DNA of 64,000 bases from CAYQTE01 sp964420285. GTDB taxonomy: Bacteria > Planctomycetota > Phycisphaerae > Tepidisphaerales > Tepidisphaeraceae. Positions 59,845 through 64,000 of the stretch are shown here, in pieces. The DNA lies in contig CAYQTE010000009.1 in NCBI GenBank assembly GCA_964420285.1, forward strand, positions 37,673 to 101,672. Direction: 5' to 3'. Position 1 is the first letter of the stretch. Each line of letters begins with the position of its first letter. A program made the translations under genes and the position numbers. The notes under the pieces were generated by a model. That model made no database searches. It was not told the origin of the DNA and worked only from the letters and a program-made list of their open reading frames with translations.

Positions 59845-61101
59845 TTACTCCTGCGGCCACGGCGGCAACATGCGCATGCTGGTCATCATATAGTACGGAT
59901 CGCCCGCCGGCGCCGCCGTGCCGTCTGGCGCGGTCGCCGCGTTTCCGCCAGTTCCCAGCGTCTCGACCAGATCGACATAATTCGTTAGTCCCACGGCGAA
60001 CCTCAAGCTGAAGTTTTGCAAATTGGGATTTGGTTGGGGAGCCCCACCAGCAGCCCCGGCTTGCAGCGTCGTAAGAACTGGAACTCCACTTGCCCAGTTC
60101 TGGCTCTGCGGGGTGCCCGTGGCCGCAGCGCCCATAACTCCTACCGCCGCCGGTAGCGGTGTATTGCCATTTGGCACATTGCCCGGGTCAAATCCGGACA
60201 GGTCGGGGAGCGCCCAACTAAACTGGGGCGCAATGGCCTGAAAGTAGCCATAAACCACGGGCGGAATCTGCACCGACGCTACATGGGCATCGCGATACAT
60301 GACGTTGAACGTCGGCGTCGGCGATGTCAAATGTTCCAACGTGGTTTGCGAGTAAAGTGCGTCCATCAAGATGCATTTGTTCGGCGGCGTCTGCGTGCTC
60401 TTCATGTATGCGGTCACCAGATACGGCGGCTCGGCAAGGCCAGGATGGCCGGCGTCAGCCACCCCACCAAACGTTGGCCGCGACTGCGATACCGTCAGGC
60501 CGGCCCCAACGCGGTTAAAGAACGCCTGGTTGGAGCCGGCGTACGCCCAGTGCGGATTCATCATGTAGCCGGCGTAGTTGGCGGAATTCTTCGGACCAAA
60601 ATTCCCGGCTGACGTTGCCGGATCGTAAATGACCGGGTACGGCCAGCCCGCTTTTGTCGGATTTGGCCAACTGCCGACCTTGGCAATACTGCCCATGTAT
60701 CCCCCGGCCATCAGCGCTCCCATATTCGAGAGCTGGCCGCTGCCGTCGGGGCCGGTGATGCCGAGCACCGTCAGTGACGCATCGTAGAACCCGCTTGACT
60801 GCCATGGCTGGAAGCCGGGCTGGGTATTTCCATTTGCATTGCTGGCGATCGCCGCCGCACTCGCATACGGCGTGGAGAGCGGGAAGCCCTCAAAGCCGTA
60901 GTAGAGCGGCCAATAATCATGGTTGTCGGTGGCGTAGCCCACCATCGCCACGCCGATCTGGTGCATGTTCGATGCACACTTGGTCACCATCGCCTTGATC
61001 CTCATGGCGTTGAGCACGGGCAACAACAGCGAAATCAATATCGCGATGATCCCGATGACCACCAGCAGTTCCACCAGCGTGAATCCTCGTGTCCGTTTCA
61101 T
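59845..61101 (-). CDS. Pseudopilin-like (prepilin N-methylation) secreted protein 3
   Basis: This 418-residue protein starts MKRTRGFTLVELLVVIGI and has the same prepilin-like helix as its two neighbours. The C-terminal part has the motif TPTFNVMYRDAHV, a further degenerate version of the H-X9-DG signature. It is first in the direction of transcription of the pseudopilin-transporter block and faces the divergent AraC gene. Confidence 0.9.
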   Translation of the reverse strand: MKRTRGFTLVELLVVIGIIAILISLLLPVLNAMRIKAMVTKCASNMHQIGVAMVGYATDNHDYWPLYYGFEGFPLSTPYASAAAIASNANGNTQPGFQPWQSSGFYDASLTVLGITGPDGSGQLSNMGALMAGGYMGSIAKVGSWPNPTKAGWPYPVIYDPATSAGNFGPKNSANYAGYMMNPHWAYAGSNQAFFNRVGAGLTVSQSRPTFGGVADAGHPGLAEPPYLVTAYMKSTQTPPNKCILMDALYSQTTLEHLTSPTPTFNVMYRDAHVASVQIPPVVYGYFQAIAPQFSWALPDLSGFDPGNVPNGNTPLPAAVGVMGAAATGTPQSQNWASGVPVLTTLQAGAAGGAPQPNPNLQNFSLRFAVGLTNYVDLVETLGTGGNAATAPDGTAAPAGDPYYMMTSMRMLPPWPQE

Positions 61102-61279
61102 ATGCGCTGCTCCTGGAGTCCTTGCCATGGACCCGCTGTGGCGACTGTGCCCTTGCCCCGATACAGGCTGCACAATCGTCGCCGTGGGATCCGATTTGAT
61201 TCGCCAGTCTTCCCCTCGCCAGCCTTCACGCGACGCCGCATTACGGTTGGATCATTCAGCCTGTCGAATTGATTTGTCT

Positions 61280-62242
61280 GTGGACTCCGCAACGTCTTCA
61301 TTATATATTCCCCCAACTCGCATACACAAGGCCTTTCCCGGAAATATTGTCCTTTTTCCTCAGTGTGCTCTTACGGAAGCTCTGGCCGACAATTCCGACT
61401 CCCCAAACGCCAGCCATCCGGCGTCACGCATCTCGCGCCGGCTCTCCGGCCTGGCGGCCCGCCGCCAGCAGGACCTGCCCCCCGCCCGCGCGCCGATCTG
61501 CCTCCGCACCGCCCAGGACGTGCATGTCTCCAAGGGTCAGCTTGCCCCCTCCTGGTCAAGGCGATTCGCACTGGTCCAGTGGGTCATCTCGGGCATGATC
61601 CATGTCAGCATCGCCGGACACCGCTATCAGGCTTCGCCCGGCGATGTCGCGATCTTCCTGCCTTCGGGGCCGATGGATTTCCGCGCCGTCCAGGATGTCA
61701 ACGAGATCTGCTGGTTCACCGTCGATGGGCCGCTGTTTGAGCAGTTCTTCCATCAGCTTGACCTGCGGCCGGGCGTCTACCACTATGGCCCGCCGCCCAT
61801 CGAGCGCATTCACGTCATGATCCAGGCACTGAACGACCCGGCGCCCCTGGCCCACCGCCGCGGAAGCCTGCTGGCCATCGAGACCCTGTACGAGCTGGCC
61901 GATCGCATTGTGGCCCCCGATGTCCCCGGCGTCGTCTTCCAGGCCAGGCATTTCATCGATCAGAATTTCGACAATCCTGATCTCTCCGCGGGTCAACTGG
62001 CCGACACGCTGGATTACCATCCCGGCTCCCTCAGCCGACTGTTTCACAAGCACACCGGCATCACGGTGATCGATTACATCACGCAGGTTCGTCTGGACCA
62101 CGCCAAGAGCCTGCTGCAACACACCGACGAGAAGGTCTCCAGCATCGCCCGCCAGTGCGGCTTCCGCGAAACCACCTACTTCTGCCGCTGGCTTCGCAAA
62201 CACGCCGGTGTCACCGCCCGCCACCTGCGCGCCACATCCTGA
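61280..62242 (+). CDS. AraC-family transcription regulator
   Basis: This protein of about 320 residues has an N-terminal cupin-like sensing domain (SKGQLAPSWSRRFALVQWVI, SPGDVAIFLPSGPMDFRAV) and a C-terminal AraC DNA-binding domain with two helix-turn-helix units (LADTLDYHPGSLSRLFHKHTG, then SIARQCGFRETTYFCRWLRKHAG). Regulators of this kind usually bind a sugar and control nearby genes. The start is uncertain: the frame is open far upstream and the first plausible GTG after the divergent gene is used here. It is divergent from the pseudopilin and sugar-ABC genes, which are the likely targets. Confidence 0.82.
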   Translation: MDSATSSLYIPPTRIHKAFPGNIVLFPQCALTEALADNSDSPNASHPASRISRRLSGLAARRQQDLPPARAPICLRTAQDVHVSKGQLAPSWSRRFALVQWVISGMIHVSIAGHRYQASPGDVAIFLPSGPMDFRAVQDVNEICWFTVDGPLFEQFFHQLDLRPGVYHYGPPPIERIHVMIQALNDPAPLAHRRGSLLAIETLYELADRIVAPDVPGVVFQARHFIDQNFDNPDLSAGQLADTLDYHPGSLSRLFHKHTGITVIDYITQVRLDHAKSLLQHTDEKVSSIARQCGFRETTYFCRWLRKHAGVTARHLRATS

Positions 62243-62354
62243 ACCGCCCCTTGACGCCTCGCACACGCCCCGGCGCCGGCCATCGCAGTTGCCCCCTCCC
62301 CCACGGCCGCCGACGGCTGGCTCCGGCCCTGGCCCCGGCGATCCCCGGCAAATC

Positions 62355-62401
62355 CCAACAACAAAGCCGCCCTCGTCTCCCGGCGGGGAAATGAGGGCGG
62401 C
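62355..62401 (-). terminator. Terminator of the PEP-CTERM gene
   Basis: The minus strand has a stem GCCGCCCTC/GAGGGCGGC (9 pairs) around an 18-base loop, followed by TTTGTTGTT. It lies just after the stop of the PEP-CTERM gene and could also serve the convergent AraC gene, although the plus-strand T tract is weak. Confidence 0.65.
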
Positions 62402-62428
62402 GGTTTGGGTCTTTGGTGTCTGCCCCGA

Positions 62429-64000
62429 TCAGGCCTCCTGGCCCGGGGCATGGCGGCGGCGACGCCGGGCCAGCAGGCCCATCGCTCCCACCGTCAGCAG
62501 GCCCAGGCTCGCAGGTTCAGGAACGCTGCTGGTCAGGGTCTGTGTCACCACCGTCAGCACCGTCGAACTCCCGGCCCCGTCGTAGCCCTTGGCCGTCGTG
62601 TCGTACGTTTCGTCGTACGCCGCCAGCAGGCCCACCGTCGATGACGCCGTGTTGATCGTCGGCGGCGTCCCTGTCACGTACTGTCCGTCCGCCACCAGCA
62701 GGCTCTTCAGGTACGTGTTCCCGCCGTATGTGAACGTGCCGGGAGCCGTGTACGGGGCACTGTAGGGCGTGATGCTGTCGATCGTCGTGCCGGCCGGCGT
62801 GCCCGGATTGTTCCCGGTCGTCGATGTGGCGAAGTTCAGCATGTCGCCGGCGCTCTGGCCCAGGCCAAAGATGATCAGCGTCGCGTTGGTCCGCGCCGTC
62901 ACGTGTGCCAGCGACGGCGGCGTGCCCGTCGTGTCCTGGCCGGCGCCCACCGTCGTGCTGTTGTTGTCGTTGGACAGCGTCCCGTCGGTGAACCCGGCCT
63001 CCACAGCCGAGTCCTTGTGGGTCGTCTTGGCCGCATCCGTCATGTTGTAGTAGGTGCCGGCCGCCAGCGAACCCACCCCGGAATGCGCCGCGAACGTCGA
63101 GCCGTTGGCGATGTCGTCGTTGAGCGTCCCGGCGACCGCATGGGCCACCGTCAGGTTGTAGTTGTCGATGCCGCCGTCGATCTTGTTGGTCGCGGCCAGC
63201 GTGTTGTGCGTCACCGTCGTGCCGCTCACCGTTCCGTCGATGGCGTAGATGGCGAACGAATTGGGCGTGAAATCGCCGAATCCGTCGTCGTTGACCGACA
63301 CCACGAACGTCACCGTCCCGTCCGCCGGGGCGGCGGCGCCGCTGCCGCCGATCGAACCGCCGGACTGCGATACCGCCTTGGCCGCCGCCACGCCCACCGC
63401 CGGCGTCGCCGACTTGGACCCGCCGCTGGCCAGAACCGCCGCGGAATGCGCCGAGGCGCCGCCGGTGAAGCCCACCGCCGCCTTGGACGACCCGCCGCTG
63501 GACGTTACGCCCACCGCGCTGGTCCCGTTGGCGTTCAACGTCGCGCCAAGGTCGTTGATGATGTCCGTGATGTCGTGGATGTTCACGATCCCCTGGTTGG
63601 CGATGTCGCCACCGCTGTACCCGGCGTTGGATCCCAGGTTGTTGATCGCACGGGTCAGGTCCGTGATGTTCACCACGCCGTCCAGGTTCGCGTCACCGAA
63701 CGGTACGTACTTCACTTCCACGTCGCCGGCCGGAACCGTCGAATCGGCCGTCGAGTCGCCGTAGCCAATCGCACGGCTGGCCTGCGAATTGGGACCGTAA
63801 ACCAGCGAACTGGTGATGGCCGTGCTGCCGGGGGTCGCCGCGTTCTGCACCCAGGTGGCGACCTGGGACAGCGAGTTGTTGGCCTCGTTGAGCTGCAGCG
63901 TGTTGTCGGTGATGTCCAGCGAACTGCCGGACCCCAGCGTCAGAGTGCCGATCGAGTGCGTCACGCCCGGAGCGCTCTGAACGAGCTGCGCCGCAACCGA
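62429..64000 (-). CDS. PEP-CTERM protein with an internal dockerin pair (5' end outside window)
   Basis: The gene runs off the right edge; more than 520 residues are visible. A Ser/Asn/Thr-rich part (SLDITDNTLQLNEANNSL) leads into a dockerin-like pair of Ca-binding loops: FGDANLDGVVNITDLTRAI, then about 20 residues later GDIANQGIVNIHDITDII. Then come Ala/Gly/Ser-rich segments and a long extracellular-like domain. It ends in the sorting signal VPEPASLGLLTVGAMGLLARRRRR, where an exosortase would cut. The protein is exported and probably anchored or released outside. A GTG is visible near the edge, but the frame stays open to the end of the window. Confidence 0.88.
   Translation of the reverse strand, partial: SVAAQLVQSAPGVTHSIGTLTLGSGSSLDITDNTLQLNEANNSLSQVATWVQNAATPGSTAITSSLVYGPNSQASRAIGYGDSTADSTVPAGDVEVKYVPFGDANLDGVVNITDLTRAINNLGSNAGYSGGDIANQGIVNIHDITDIINDLGATLNANGTSAVGVTSSGGSSKAAVGFTGGASAHSAAVLASGGSKSATPAVGVAAAKAVSQSGGSIGGSGAAAPADGTVTFVVSVNDDGFGDFTPNSFAIYAIDGTVSGTTVTHNTLAATNKIDGGIDNYNLTVAHAVAGTLNDDIANGSTFAAHSGVGSLAAGTYYNMTDAAKTTHKDSAVEAGFTDGTLSNDNNSTTVGAGQDTTGTPPSLAHVTARTNATLIIFGLGQSAGDMLNFATSTTGNNPGTPAGTTIDSITPYSAPYTAPGTFTYGGNTYLKSLLVADGQYVTGTPPTINTASSTVGLLAAYDETYDTTAKGYDGAGSSTVLTVVTQTLTSSVPEPASLGLLTVGAMGLLARRRRRHAPGQEA

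Overview
The window looks like chromosomal DNA of a planctomycete, probably from the Phycisphaerae or a relative. This is inferred from gene content and not from an rRNA. The pointers are: a PEP-CTERM protein that also carries a dockerin; three adjacent pseudopilin-like proteins with degenerate H-X9-DG-type ends; small membrane proteins ending in CPxCSYD...CPECG zinc ribbons; a GYF_2/DUF4339 protein; Rho with a long Ala/Pro-rich N-terminal extension; and high G+C DNA with GTG/TTG starts. No rRNA, phage, insertion sequence or CRISPR array is visible. One tRNA, Arg(ACG), lies at 13295-13368 on the minus strand.

Layout. 1-1.7 kb: tail of a membrane protein and a secreted PL22-like beta-propeller, closed by a strong terminator. 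1.8-12.0 kb: a minus-strand chemosensory cluster, in transcription order cheA, cheW, a soluble triple-PAS receptor, (terminator), cheY, cheB, cheR, two cheX, cheY and a FapA/DUF342 gene, with a LuxR-type response regulator upstream. 13.3-18.7 kb: tRNA-Arg and a GT39-type membrane glycosyltransferase followed by a 1.27-kresidue AsmA-like protein. 18.8-22.5 kb: a HigBA/RelE-type toxin-antitoxin pair whose toxin is frameshifted, a BNR-repeat/MoaD-like pair, and an MntA-HepT pair. 22.6-35.7 kb: metabolic and housekeeping genes (pheA, pgi, manC, coaE, rho, rsgA), membrane proteins in related pairs, and a VapBC pair. 35.8-46.3 kb: a TPR-AAA+ ATPase with two TPR-membrane paralogues, QueD, an HTH-membrane protein, a LamG protein, an esterase, a desaturase and a Gly-rich RRM protein. 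46.8-53.5 kb: a GH2 glycosidase, a DUF433/DUF5615 TA pair, a CtpA-type protease overlapping tsaD, and a ferredoxin. 53.6-62.2 kb: three pseudopilin genes and a ribose-type ABC transporter on the minus strand, with a divergent AraC regulator. 62.4-64 kb: a PEP-CTERM/dockerin protein running off the window.

How the genes work together. The chemosensory cluster is a complete phosphorelay with adaptation enzymes and two CheX-type phosphatases, but no flagellar or pilus motor gene is nearby and the receptor has no membrane segment. It may therefore control something other than swimming. The AraC, pseudopilin and sugar-ABC block reads as one inducible uptake locus. Several enzymes (PL22-like, GH2, alpha/beta esterase) fit a polysaccharide-degrading lifestyle. 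Four different type II or type VII toxin-antitoxin modules occur within about 31 kb; two carry changes that may disable or alter the toxin (a frameshift in HigB, Glu to Val in VapC).
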